DNA of 42,469 bases from Culturomica sp. (GCA_031262745.1 JAISHE010000026.1:1-42469); one strand, 5' to 3'. Shown: positions 19,459 to 28,384, numbered from the stretch's first letter. The notes: generated by a model not told the origin, from the sequence alone. Numbers and translations are program-made.

Positions 19459-20480
19459 AACATATTTTAGTTATACGTTTATCTGCTTTCGGCGATGTGG
19501 TGATGACAGTGCCGGTGATTACGTCATTCGCCAAAACATATCCGGATGTGTGTATCACTGTGCTAAGTCGTAAAGGTTTTCAAGACCTTTTCACTTATAT
19601 GCCTGCAAATGTCCGGTTCTTTGGTGCCAACTTAAACGGTGAACATAAAGGTTTTATCGGGCTTATCAAACTTTTCCGACAACTTAACAAGTTAGGAATT
19701 GATGCCGTTGCCGACTGTCATGACGTGTTGCGCACAAAAATCTTGCGACTTCTTTTCCTTTTAGGCGGTAAGAAAGTTAGACATATAAATAAAGGTCGTA
19801 GAGAAAAACGTAGAGCTACATGTCAACATTGCAAGAAACAACTTCACCAACTTCCTACGTCTTTTGAACGTTACCGCACGGTTTTTCGGAAATTGGGATT
19901 TGATTTCCAATGGCAATTCCGTTCAATATTTGACGACACTCCCGCACCGCAGTCAGAATTTCAAAGAGCGGAAAATGAAACTTGGATAGGCGTGGCACCA
20001 TTTTCAAAACAACGTGCAAAGATTTATCCGTCAGACAGCATGGAAAAAATCGTGAATACGCTTGCTGACATTCCTGCAAAAGTTTTTCTCTTCGGCGGCA
20101 AAGGTGCGGAATCTTTAATGCTGAACGAATGGGCTGAGAAGTATCCTAATATCGTTTCCGTAGCAGGTAAAATGACTATAATTGAAGAACTCGCATTGAT
20201 GAATCGATTGGATGTGATGCTTTCTATGGATTCCGCAAATATGCACTTAGCTTCGATTGCCGGCGTACCGGTGGTTTCGGTTTGGGGTTCAACTCATCCG
20301 TTTCTTGGTTTTATGGGTTGGGGACAGAATCCGGATAATGCCGTTCAAACTGATGAATACTTAGTGTGTCGACCGTGCTCAGTGTTCGGTAACAAGCCAT
20401 GTTTCCGTAAAGATTACGAATGCCTTCTATCAATTACCACAGAACAAATCGTAGAAAAGGTTATGCAACAATTGAAATGA
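19455..20480 (+). CDS. Glycosyltransferase family 9 (heptosyltransferase-like)
   Basis: Family 9 enzymes add heptose from ADP-heptose to the growing LPS core on the cytoplasmic face of the inner membrane. The 341-aa product starts MKHILVIRLSAFGDVVMTVP, the typical GDVVxTxP N-terminal signature. Further on it has VAPFSKQRAKIYP, the sugar-nucleotide-binding MLSMDSANMHLASIAGVPVV, and VWGSTHPFLGF. It overlaps the LicD gene by four bases upstream and the GT90 gene by four bases downstream. The cysteine-rich segment CRPCSVFGNKPCF near the C terminus is usual for Bacteroidota members. The acceptor and the precise sugar cannot be read from the sequence. Confidence 0.9.
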   Translation: MKHILVIRLSAFGDVVMTVPVITSFAKTYPDVCITVLSRKGFQDLFTYMPANVRFFGANLNGEHKGFIGLIKLFRQLNKLGIDAVADCHDVLRTKILRLLFLLGGKKVRHINKGRREKRRATCQHCKKQLHQLPTSFERYRTVFRKLGFDFQWQFRSIFDDTPAPQSEFQRAENETWIGVAPFSKQRAKIYPSDSMEKIVNTLADIPAKVFLFGGKGAESLMLNEWAEKYPNIVSVAGKMTIIEELALMNRLDVMLSMDSANMHLASIAGVPVVSVWGSTHPFLGFMGWGQNPDNAVQTDEYLVCRPCSVFGNKPCFRKDYECLLSITTEQIVEKVMQQLK

Positions 20481-21433
20481 ATCCGAATAGATGTTCAAAA
20501 AATCCCAAATGGAGCTACTATCTAAATGCTGTTGCACGTTATTTCTTAACTTTGTTGCATAAACCGCAACTACATTCCCTTGATGCAATATTAAATAAGC
20601 GTCAGGATGCGGAATATATTTTACGACGCACAAATTATTACAATAAACTCTCTAAATCTTTTGAATTGCCGGAAGATGCACCGTTGCTTGCCGATAATAC
20701 TTTCAAAAATAAACTTGGAAATTCCGTTTACTTTTTTGATACTCACGAATACTTGCGCTATTTTCCCGACAATCTGCGGTGGCTGCACATTCCGGGTGAT
20801 GTTACCGTAGTTCCCAACTATCCGACAATAGTTAAAAGTCGCCCCATTGCAGAGGATAACGCAAATTCTGTTTTGCTCAATCTGAATAAAGTGAGGCATT
20901 TTGTTTTCGTTGAAGACAATCTACCTTATTTACAAAAGTCGGATATGGCAATATTTAGAGGTAAAGTGAGCGGAAAACCTAAACGCAAAGAATTTTTCAA
21001 TCTCTATTTCGGCAACCCTTTATGTGATTTGGGCGACACAAGTCATGGCGGTGATACTCCCAAAGAGTGGAAAACTTCTAAAATGAGTATTCCTAAACAA
21101 TTAAAATACAAATTTATACTATCAATAGAAGGTAACGATGTCGCAAGTAACTTAAAATGGATTATGTCATCCAACTCCATTGCCGTGATGCCTAAACCTG
21201 AGTTTGAAACATGGTTTATGGAAGGAGAATTGCTACCTGATTATCATTATATTGAAATCAAGAAAGATTTTTCCGATTTGGAAGAAAAATTACAGTATTA
21301 TTTGAAGAATGAAAACCTTGCATTTGAAATAATCAGAAATGCAAATGAATATGTATCACAGTTTTTAGATGCCAAACGAGAAAAATTAATCTCTCTGATG
21401 GTTTTGGATAAATACTTCAAATTGGAAAGATGA
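20477..21433 (+). CDS. Glycosyltransferase family 90 (CAP10/LPS-modifying type)
   Basis: The 318-aa product matches the family typified by fungal CAP10 and the bacterial LPS-modifying glycosyltransferases. The clearest signature is KYKFILSIEGNDVASNLKWI followed by MSSNSIAVMPKPEFETWF. Earlier elements are PTIVKSRPI, IFRGKVSGKPKR and the DLGDTS segment. I use the ATG at 20477, which overlaps the GT9 stop as ATGA; an in-frame ATG 57 bases upstream lies inside the GT9 gene and adds an unlike segment. The protein has no signal peptide, in keeping with a cytoplasmic membrane-associated transferase. The sugar transferred is unknown. Confidence 0.85.
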   Translation: MNPNRCSKNPKWSYYLNAVARYFLTLLHKPQLHSLDAILNKRQDAEYILRRTNYYNKLSKSFELPEDAPLLADNTFKNKLGNSVYFFDTHEYLRYFPDNLRWLHIPGDVTVVPNYPTIVKSRPIAEDNANSVLLNLNKVRHFVFVEDNLPYLQKSDMAIFRGKVSGKPKRKEFFNLYFGNPLCDLGDTSHGGDTPKEWKTSKMSIPKQLKYKFILSIEGNDVASNLKWIMSSNSIAVMPKPEFETWFMEGELLPDYHYIEIKKDFSDLEEKLQYYLKNENLAFEIIRNANEYVSQFLDAKREKLISLMVLDKYFKLER

Positions 21434-22182
21434 AACGACATATTATTGTACATCCGGATTTTCTTTATATCAAAGAATTTATAGACAGAATACCTGAATT
21501 TTTTGAAACCGAAGGCGAAGTCTTGTATAAAAGTAGAAATACAATCAAGATTTTTGCAACCGGCGATTTAAGACTAAACGTGAAACGCTATCGTATGCCG
21601 TCTTTTATAAATCGCATAGTTTATTCTTTTTTCAAAAGGACAAAAGCGGATAAGGCTTTTTATAATTCAAACGAAGTGATTACAAAAGGTTTTGAAACTC
21701 CTGCTTCTGTCGCTTTTATAGAAGACTACTCATATAAACTTTTAGGTTATAGTTATTACGTTAGTTTGCAAATAGATGATGCGGAGGAAATTCGCAACTA
21801 TTACTACGGACCATTGTCAGGTAATGAAAAATTATACAGCGCATTTGCCCGCTATTCCGCTCAACTTCACAAAAACGGAATTTACCATCTGGATTATTCT
21901 CCGGGTAATGTACTCATCAACACAACCGACAATAGTTTCAATTTTATTTTGGTAGACATCAACCGAATGAAGTTTATGAAAGTTTCACCCAAACTCGGTT
22001 GTCGCAATTTTAGGCGTATGTTCGGCAATGATGATGTTTACAAATTTATTGCTGCGGAATATGCCTCCGAAACAGGAATTGATCGTGATTTCTGTGAGAA
22101 GTGGATACTACGTTATAAAAATCGCTTTCTTCGCTACTCTGCCGGAAAAAAGGCATTCAAAAAAATGTTGAAGAGTATTTGA
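21430..22182 (+). CDS. Lipopolysaccharide kinase (Kdo/WaaP-InaA type)
   Basis: This 250-aa protein has a minimal eukaryotic-like kinase fold of the kind that phosphorylates Kdo or heptose in the LPS inner core. The catalytic loop is HLDYSPGNVLI with His153, Asp155 and Asn160, and the metal-binding aspartate is at 176 in VDINRMKF. The N-terminal region has KRYRMPSFINRIVYSFF, a motif that I associate with this family. Its ATG overlaps the GT90 stop by four bases, and it ends the operon. The glycine-rich loop is poorly defined, as usual for this family. The likely role is phosphorylation of the surface glycan made by the preceding genes. Confidence 0.82.
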   Translation: MKRHIIVHPDFLYIKEFIDRIPEFFETEGEVLYKSRNTIKIFATGDLRLNVKRYRMPSFINRIVYSFFKRTKADKAFYNSNEVITKGFETPASVAFIEDYSYKLLGYSYYVSLQIDDAEEIRNYYYGPLSGNEKLYSAFARYSAQLHKNGIYHLDYSPGNVLINTTDNSFNFILVDINRMKFMKVSPKLGCRNFRRMFGNDDVYKFIAAEYASETGIDRDFCEKWILRYKNRFLRYSAGKKAFKKMLKSI

Positions 22183-22203
22183 TTTTCGCAATTGTTATTT
22201 AGA

Positions 22204-22342
22204 AATTATTGCTGTTCGTTAAAACTTAGAGCTTGATAAGATACCTGTCTGAAACCCCAATAAAAAGGAGTTTCGGGTTTGTTTTAAAAAAGTAAAAAAC
22301 CTTATTCAAAATTGAGTGAATATTGTATTTGAAGTCAGCCAT
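22204..22342 (-). mobile_element. MITE-like remnant with one terminal repeat and a 38-codon ORF
   Basis: Bases 22204-22224 (AATTATTGCTGTTCGTTAAAA with one letter omitted here would be 20) match, with two differences, the 22-bp terminal repeat of the element at 28164-28318. Reading leftwards on the minus strand, an ATG at 22342 opens a 38-codon frame (MADFKYNIHSILNKVFYFF...) that stops at 22226, just before the terminal repeat. The second element has the same order: ATGGCTGACTTC, a short frame, a stop, then the repeat. The partner repeat is missing on the side of the response-regulator gene, whose stop lies only 4 bases from the ATG. It is probably the end of a MITE or a decayed insertion sequence. 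Confidence 0.6.
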
Positions 22343-22346
22343 AGCA

Positions 22347-23018
22347 CTATTCCACTTTTAGAATGTAACCCTTTTTCTTCAATGAAACTATGGAAATTGA
22401 GGCATCATATTCAAGTAAACGGCGAAGATAAGTGATTTGAACATTCAATGCCAACGAATTTGCATAACTTACATCTCCCCACACTGTTTTGAGAATTATA
22501 TCACGTTCAACCATTGAATGAATATTTCGAGAAAGCAACAACAAAATATCTGTTTGGCGAGCCGTCAAGGTATGTGATTGTTCGTTAAATGTAATTGTGG
22601 AAAGATTACTGTCAAATAATGTTTTACCAATTGTAAACTTACATTGCGTTTCTTGTCGACTGTGCTCAAAACGCTCCTTTATTTTAGCTATTAACTCTTC
22701 GGGATAGAACGGTTTAGGTACATAGTCATTACCTTTTAAGCTAAAACCTTTTAGCCTATCAGTCTTCTCTGTTCTATCTGTGAGAAAAAATATCAAAACA
22801 TTTCTATTGACATTTCTGATTTTTTGTGCCAACTCAAATCCGTTCATTTCGGGCATATTAATATCTAACAATATCAAGTCAGGATGGATCATGTTGAATA
22901 ATTCCCAGCCTACATTACCGTTATTGGCGTATGTAACTACATAATCTTCTATTTCCAAAAATCTTTTTAAGATCATCGAATTTTTCAGATCGTCATCAAC
23001 TAATAAAATGTTTATCAT
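22347..23018 (-). CDS. OmpR-family response regulator
   Basis: The 223-aa product has an N-terminal receiver domain with the acidic pair Asp8-Asp9, the phosphoacceptor Asp52 (LLDINMPEMNG), Thr80 and Lys102 (VPKPF). It is followed by an OmpR-type winged-helix DNA-binding domain from about residue 125 (LTARQTDILLLLSRN, then VWGDVSYANSLALNVQITYLRRLL). It starts 6 bases after the stop of the histidine kinase gene, so the two form one operon. The pair resembles RprX/RprY-type systems of Bacteroides, but I cannot assign that name firmly. The likely target is the divergent GLPGLI/outer-membrane gene pair. Confidence 0.9.
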   Translation of the reverse strand: MINILLVDDDLKNSMILKRFLEIEDYVVTYANNGNVGWELFNMIHPDLILLDINMPEMNGFELAQKIRNVNRNVLIFFLTDRTEKTDRLKGFSLKGNDYVPKPFYPEELIAKIKERFEHSRQETQCKFTIGKTLFDSNLSTITFNEQSHTLTARQTDILLLLSRNIHSMVERDIILKTVWGDVSYANSLALNVQITYLRRLLEYDASISIVSLKKKGYILKVE

Positions 23019-23024
23019 CTTCTG

Positions 23025-24479
23025 TTATTGAGGTAAGTTAATTATAAATGTTGTACCAACCCCCTCGTCGCTTTCCATGTGTATTGTCCCTTTATGAGCT
23101 GCAATCAATAACTTTACATACGCAAGTCCCAACCCCATTCCGGTTATATTTGTGTTTATTACTGTTTTGCTACGAAAGAATTTGTTGAAAACATATTTAC
23201 TTTCCGATTTGGAAATACCAAATCCATTGTCTCTGATAGATATACAAAAAGAGTTATCATCTTGCCTATTGTAACTAATTTCAATATTTACATCTTTCGG
23301 AGAATATTTCACTGAATTTTCCAAAAGGTTGCTGATTATATTTGACGTATGCACCTTATCAGCAGTCAGCATAACATCTTTATCCGTCATAATATTTACG
23401 GAAACCTTTTTGTCGCTTGGGATATTCAATTTATCAATACATTCTTTCAATAATTCCGACACATTGAACGTTGACAAATTTAATGGTATTTCCGTTACAT
23501 TATTAAATGTGAGATCTCTAAGTTTTGAGAAATAGGCTGATAGGTTATCCAGTTCATTGTAGGAGTTGTTTATAATAGCATCCCTACTGTCTTTATCCTG
23601 CATTAATCGGTTATTACGCATAAAAGACACACACATTTTCAACGTGGAAATAGGTCGTTTCAATTCGTGAATCATTGTATATATAAAATCCTGCCTTAAT
23701 TCTTCCAATTTACGTTGCCTTTGAATTGTGGCGATTTGAAACACAAAACAAACTATCAATAACACGGATAATATAATGGATATTAATAATATGTCTAACA
23801 TTTTCATAATAACCGGAGACATCCCTATAGAACAGGAGATCTTAACTAATTCTCCTTCAAAAATATCATACGGATATGTTATTGACATCTCAGGCTTCCA
23901 CATAGAGGTGTTATTTTCTCTATTTACCGACCATACCATAGAATCTACTTTTTCAACAAAAACTTCTTTTACGGGAATACCACTGTCTTTCAGCAATGAT
24001 TCCAAATGTTCTACGGTGAACGGAATATGTTCATCAATACAGAACCGTTCCATAGCATCGTAGGCACCTCTTTCATTATTACGATCAGACACTGTGAATT
24101 GATATTTCGTGATTCCTGTCGGTTTTTGGTTCTCATATATTTGAACTATATTATTTAGGTCGGATGAATCTTTAATTATATATTTATATCGATCTAAGAC
24201 ATAAATATCAAATACCCAAGTTAACGAATTACCACCTTGTTGATGCCCTGATGTTGCCTGTATTTTTGAATTTGTTACTATAATGACGTTAGTATCTTGT
24301 TCCGAACGACGCAAGTTCAGTTCTTCTTGCATAACATTTATTACACTATCATATAATACATTTTCATGGTTTTGTAATGTGTAGTTATAACGTGTGTATA
24401 ACCAGTAACATTGTATAGTACAAAATGCAAAAATTGCAAAAATGGTGAGAACGTACAGTATTTTGATTTTCTTTTCCAT
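23025..24479 (-). CDS. Membrane sensor histidine kinase
   Basis: The 484-aa protein has a first membrane segment at about 7-27, a periplasmic sensor region to about 225, and a second membrane segment at about 226-250 (MLDILLISIILSVLLIVCFVF). The HisKA box contains TMIHELKRPIS with the phosphorylated His271. The ATPase domain has the N box NIISNLLENSVKYS, the G1 box RDNGFGIS and the G2 box GMGLGLAYVK, and ends with GTTFIINLPQ. It is upstream of and co-transcribed with the response regulator. The periplasmic region matches no named sensor domain that I recognise, so the signal is unknown. The operon diverges from the GLPGLI gene. Confidence 0.92.
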   Translation of the reverse strand: MEKKIKILYVLTIFAIFAFCTIQCYWLYTRYNYTLQNHENVLYDSVINVMQEELNLRRSEQDTNVIIVTNSKIQATSGHQQGGNSLTWVFDIYVLDRYKYIIKDSSDLNNIVQIYENQKPTGITKYQFTVSDRNNERGAYDAMERFCIDEHIPFTVEHLESLLKDSGIPVKEVFVEKVDSMVWSVNRENNTSMWKPEMSITYPYDIFEGELVKISCSIGMSPVIMKMLDILLISIILSVLLIVCFVFQIATIQRQRKLEELRQDFIYTMIHELKRPISTLKMCVSFMRNNRLMQDKDSRDAIINNSYNELDNLSAYFSKLRDLTFNNVTEIPLNLSTFNVSELLKECIDKLNIPSDKKVSVNIMTDKDVMLTADKVHTSNIISNLLENSVKYSPKDVNIEISYNRQDDNSFCISIRDNGFGISKSESKYVFNKFFRSKTVINTNITGMGLGLAYVKLLIAAHKGTIHMESDEGVGTTFIINLPQ

Positions 24480-24540
24480 AATGCAAAAATAACCTAATTA
24501 TCTCGTTGACAGAAACTATTAGACAAGAAAGAACAAATCG

Positions 24541-24580
24541 GTAATAATTTAGTAATAATCACCAATATTTCGATAATGAT
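24541..24580. promoter_or_regulatory. Candidate response-regulator operator (11-bp spaced direct repeats)
   Basis: GTAATAAT occurs at 24541-24548 and again at 24552-24559, 11 bases apart, and a variant GATAATGAT follows at 24572-24580. Direct repeats one helical turn apart are the usual binding arrangement of OmpR-family regulators. The site lies in the 165-bp gap between the divergent kinase operon and the GLPGLI gene, about 30-70 bases upstream of the latter's -7 box. The link to the neighbouring regulator is inferred. Confidence 0.45.
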
Positions 24581-24608
24581 TATTTTATCCACATGAAAAT
24601 ATGTCCAA

Positions 24609-24616
24609 TACCTTTG
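24609..24616 (+). promoter_or_regulatory. Promoter -7 box of the GLPGLI operon
   Basis: TACCTTTG matches TAnnTTTG and lies 28 bases before the ATG at 24645. The -33 region is AT-rich without a good TTTG, which would fit a promoter that needs an activator bound at the direct repeats just upstream. Confidence 0.5.
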
Positions 24617-24644
24617 TATAAACTAATATTTTATACATAAATAT

Positions 24645-25529
24645 ATGAGAATATTATTTTCAATTATCTTATTTAGCATAGGCGTAATTACCAGCGGGTT
24701 TGCCCAAAAAGATCAGATTGTTACGGTTAATGTAGGTAAACAAGTTTCGATTAACACAGGAATACCTGTTGAACAAAAAGAAATCGGGAAAACGGTTATG
24801 GAATTTATGTATGATTATAGTTACTTAACCGATACCACTGATATCACATCTAAGGTGAAAGATCGCATGGTTCTACAGGTAACTTACAGTATGTCAAAGT
24901 TTACAAGCTATCGAATGATGCAGATAGATTCATTAATAGGTGTATCTACAGCGGAGCAGATAAAAGCAAATCCGGGTCGTTATGTCGGTGGTGAAACATC
25001 CTCTATTTATAAGAATTATCCGAGCGGTAAGTTTACAACAACAGATAAGATTGCTACCGACTGGTTTATATTTGAGGAAGATATTCCGATGCAGGAATGG
25101 ATAATGACAAATGAAACAAAAGAAATTTTAGGCTACAATTGCAATAGTGCCAAATGTCATTTCAGAGGTAGAGATTACATTGCATATTACACTGATAAGA
25201 TTCCGGTTGCTGATGGTCCATGGAAATTCGGAGGACTTCCGGGCTTCATAATGGAAGTGCACGACAAAAACAATTATTATTCATTCATTTGTGTGGGTAT
25301 TAACTCTAAAGCGACAAGTTCAATTACTATCCCGAAAGTTCAGTATAACAGAACTACACGAGGTAAATTCTATAAAACCAAATACAAGTATGATATTGAT
25401 CCTGCCGGGTATATGGAAGCTGTAAGTGGTGTACACGTTATTGTAACTACGCCGGATGGAATAGCGAGAAACGATATGATGCAAGTTCGTGAACCGAAAT
25501 ATAATTATATTGAATGCGATTGGAGATAA
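24645..25529 (+). CDS. GLPGLI family periplasmic protein
   Basis: The 294-aa product has a signal peptide (MRILFSIILFSIGVITSGFA, cleavage before QKDQ) and the motif WKFGGLPGFIMEVHD near residue 196, which names this Bacteroidota family. Downstream it shows alternating beta-strand patterns. The function of the family is not known. Members often stand beside a TonB-type outer-membrane protein, as here, where the next gene begins 11 bases after this stop. The divergent two-component system probably controls the pair. It may be a periplasmic partner of the barrel protein; that is inference. Confidence 0.87.
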   Translation: MRILFSIILFSIGVITSGFAQKDQIVTVNVGKQVSINTGIPVEQKEIGKTVMEFMYDYSYLTDTTDITSKVKDRMVLQVTYSMSKFTSYRMMQIDSLIGVSTAEQIKANPGRYVGGETSSIYKNYPSGKFTTTDKIATDWFIFEEDIPMQEWIMTNETKEILGYNCNSAKCHFRGRDYIAYYTDKIPVADGPWKFGGLPGFIMEVHDKNNYYSFICVGINSKATSSITIPKVQYNRTTRGKFYKTKYKYDIDPAGYMEAVSGVHVIVTTPDGIARNDMMQVREPKYNYIECDWR

Positions 25530-25540
25530 GTGAGTTAAGC

Positions 25541-28123
25541 ATGAAAATCATTACTGCAATATTAACTTCTATATCCTGTATTACTATTGTTTACGGTCAG
25601 ACTAAGGAAATAAGCGGTTTCGTGTTCGACAAAGATGACAGCACACCCATTGCTGGAGCTATCATACAAATCAAGGACTCCTTAAATGTTACCCTACACT
25701 ATACTTTTACTAATTATGACGGTTCGTTTGTTTTGAAATATAATAATTCTCATTCAAATTTTATTCATGTACAAAGTATGGGTTATCAGAGCTTTACTAC
25801 AAAGATTAATGATGTCATTTCCTCGTTTGTAATCCGTTTAACACCACAACCGACAATACTAAATGATGTCATAGTCAAAGCTCCGGATATAGAACAACGA
25901 AATGATACCTTAGTTTACTATATTAGTAGATATGCACGTACACAAGATAAGAATATTGCCGATGTTTTAAAAAGATTACCGGGCATCGAAATTGATAATA
26001 ACGGTCAGATAAAATATAATGGCGAGCCTATAAATAAATTTTATATTGACGGTTCGGATTTTATGGAAGGTCGCTATGGCTTAGCAACAGAAAACATATC
26101 ACCGTCGGATGTGGCAAGTGTAGAGATTTTGGAAAACCATCAACCTCTGCAAGTGTTAAAAGGATTAGAATTTTCACAACAAGCAGGTCTGAATATTAAA
26201 CTTAAAGAGGAAGCAAGACACAAATGGGTAATGATACTAAACGGTGGCATCGGAGGTGCACCACTATTGTATGATGCTTCCTTGTTTGCAATGCGTATTG
26301 CGGGCAAATGGCAAAGTATGGAAACTTTCCGGATTAATAATACCGGATGGAATCCTGCTTCCCAAAATATACGTCACACAAAAGACAAAATCTTCGGTAA
26401 CGGTTATCGTAATAATCTTTGGCGTAATTACATTTCTGTCGGTAAATTATTATATCCTCTTGATGCTCAGCGTACACGAGATAATCTATCATTTTTAGCC
26501 AACACAACAAACTCTTGGAAAGTCGGCAACGGATATGATATAAGAATGAATATTAGTTACGAATCCGACCGACTTGATAATTCAAGCGGATATATAACAA
26601 ACTATTTTGATCCTAATATAAAGTCTTTTACGGAATCAAATAATATGTGTACTAAGGCTCATCGTCTGAATACTCAATTGGCTTTGCAATTAAATCGTCC
26701 TACACTATACATAAAAGATAACCTCTATATTGATGCCGATCGGAATGATGCCTTATCACACATCGGAGGAACTCTCACTACAACCCAAAAGTCAGAAATG
26801 CCTTCGTTTAATATTACAAATGATCTCCAAATAGTAAAACGTGTAAATGATAATCTTTTAACACTTTCATCCCGTAACGGATATAAATATAAGCCACATT
26901 CATTAAGTATCAACATCGCTTCAATGGTACAAGATATTAAGAACACTGATTTCCGTTCTACTACTGAGGCTCGTTACGGTTGGATTATAAACAGATGGAA
27001 CGTTTATGCCCGATGTGGATTTGATTACAATCTTCACAATATAAAAAGTAATTTATACGGATTTGAAACGACTTATCCCACCGAATGCAATATGGATTTT
27101 GCATTATTGAACACATTCCTATCTCCGGAAGCATCATTTCAATTGAGTAAATTTCTATTAACTATCTCCATCCCTATCAATTATCACATTTACCATATAA
27201 ATAGTAAAACAAATTCGGAACACATAACTAAAAATGAGATTGTAACCTCACCATCAATCTACATACAAAACCAATTTACCGCTAAAACAGATATGACCGC
27301 ACAAGTAGAATATGCTCTTACACCTACGGATGCGGAAATGTATATCAATAATCTGTTTATGACAGACTTTCGCAACTTATATATGAATGAACCTATTTTA
27401 GATAATATGCAGAAAAGTTCAGCTACATTGGCTCTACGATACCGTAATCCAATCACTTCATTATTTGCGAATATCTCAGTAAGATTAGAGTGGTCTCACT
27501 ATCCTTTTATGCAAAACCAACTGTTTATTGATGACCGCATTTTGACAACATTCTTTCCACTGGAAAGTGATAGTAGAATTATGCGCATTAACGGTAGAAC
27601 TGCAAAAGGATTAATGTCAGGAAGGATGGTACTCGGATTTGATGCAGGATATATGCAAGTATCTGCAACGACTATGAGGCAAAATATTGCTTCTCCTTAT
27701 GTAATCAGGGATTTCTTTATTCTACCAAGTATTAAAGGCACATTTGTACATTGGTTGTCGGCTGATTATAAATTGCAATACAACTGCAATAAAATGGACA
27801 TTGAACAATCGGAAAAGAGTTCCTACAATTTATTGAAACAATACCTGAATATGACATTTATTCCGGATACAAAATGGCTAATCTCAATTGGCGGAGAACA
27901 TTATTACACTAATTTCAATTCCGGTAGCTCTGCAAATCTCGTTTTGCTTGACACTTCTATCAGGTGTAACATATCAAAACGTGTAGAATTTAGCCTGATA
28001 GCTAAAAATATATTGAATAAACGAGAATATAAATATGCCACTCATGGTTTGTTGAGCGAAACCGATTACACGTATAGAATAAGAAATCGTAGCGTAATCG
28101 CCAACGTCCAAATAAGGCTGTGA
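25541..28123 (+). CDS. Outer-membrane beta-barrel protein with carboxypeptidase-like N domain (TonB-receptor related)
   Basis: I chose the ATG at 25541 because it gives a clean signal peptide (MKIITAILTSISCITIVYGQ); an in-frame start inside the GLPGLI gene is less likely. The 860-aa protein has a CarboxypepD_reg-like domain at about 22-110 (GFVFDKDDSTPIAGAIIQIK), then a plug-like segment at about 120-230 (LKRLPGIEIDNNGQIKYNGE, FYIDGSDFMEGRYGL, SVEILENHQPLQVLKG), then a barrel of the OMP_b-brl_3 kind. No TonB box is evident before the plug, and the plug is smaller than in SusC transporters. Such proteins paired with GLPGLI partners are common in Bacteroidota, but their substrate is unknown. 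Confidence 0.85.
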   Translation: MKIITAILTSISCITIVYGQTKEISGFVFDKDDSTPIAGAIIQIKDSLNVTLHYTFTNYDGSFVLKYNNSHSNFIHVQSMGYQSFTTKINDVISSFVIRLTPQPTILNDVIVKAPDIEQRNDTLVYYISRYARTQDKNIADVLKRLPGIEIDNNGQIKYNGEPINKFYIDGSDFMEGRYGLATENISPSDVASVEILENHQPLQVLKGLEFSQQAGLNIKLKEEARHKWVMILNGGIGGAPLLYDASLFAMRIAGKWQSMETFRINNTGWNPASQNIRHTKDKIFGNGYRNNLWRNYISVGKLLYPLDAQRTRDNLSFLANTTNSWKVGNGYDIRMNISYESDRLDNSSGYITNYFDPNIKSFTESNNMCTKAHRLNTQLALQLNRPTLYIKDNLYIDADRNDALSHIGGTLTTTQKSEMPSFNITNDLQIVKRVNDNLLTLSSRNGYKYKPHSLSINIASMVQDIKNTDFRSTTEARYGWIINRWNVYARCGFDYNLHNIKSNLYGFETTYPTECNMDFALLNTFLSPEASFQLSKFLLTISIPINYHIYHINSKTNSEHITKNEIVTSPSIYIQNQFTAKTDMTAQVEYALTPTDAEMYINNLFMTDFRNLYMNEPILDNMQKSSATLALRYRNPITSLFANISVRLEWSHYPFMQNQLFIDDRILTTFFPLESDSRIMRINGRTAKGLMSGRMVLGFDAGYMQVSATTMRQNIASPYVIRDFFILPSIKGTFVHWLSADYKLQYNCNKMDIEQSEKSSYNLLKQYLNMTFIPDTKWLISIGGEHYYTNFNSGSSANLVLLDTSIRCNISKRVEFSLIAKNILNKREYKYATHGLLSETDYTYRIRNRSVIANVQIRL

Positions 28124-28163
28124 GACGGAGTTATTGGCTTTATTTAAAGCGATTATATATTAA

Positions 28164-28318
28164 TAATTATTGCTGTCCGCTAAAATGTGTACTTTTGGGC
28201 ACCAGATAATTTTTGGAATTTACTACCTCAAAATTATCCAAAAAAATGGCTGACTTCCGTTTATTTGGAGTAAACCCTAATTTTTTGACATAAATGTTTT
28301 AGCGGACAGCAATAATTA
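28164..28318. mobile_element. MITE-like element with 22-bp perfect terminal inverted repeats
   Basis: Bases 28164-28185 and 28297-28318 are perfect inverted repeats of 22 bp, with core TTGCTGTCCGCTAAAA, enclosing 111 bp. Inside, ATG at 28246 opens a 15-codon frame (MADFRLFGVNPNFLT) that ends 3 bases before the right repeat. Its first four codons equal those of the related remnant at 22204-22342. No transposase is encoded, so movement would need a related insertion sequence elsewhere. No clear target-site duplication is visible. The element accounts for most of the 335-bp gap before the sigma-factor gene; the rest of the gap holds the rpoD terminator. Confidence 0.75.
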
Positions 28319-28384
28319 GAAATACTACCTATTTGTTTTAAAGTTGTAGGATCACTTTAAAGAGATGAATTTGTATATGTAGCG

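Noticed and set aside
22226..22342. A 38-codon gene directly after the response regulator
   Set aside because: The same ATGGCTGACTTC start and position before a terminal repeat occur in the MITE at 28164-28318, so it is better seen as part of the mobile element.
24484..24491. TATTTTTG as the promoter of the histidine kinase operon
   Set aside because: It lies only 4 bases before the ATG, so the message would be leaderless. The match may be chance in AT-rich DNA.
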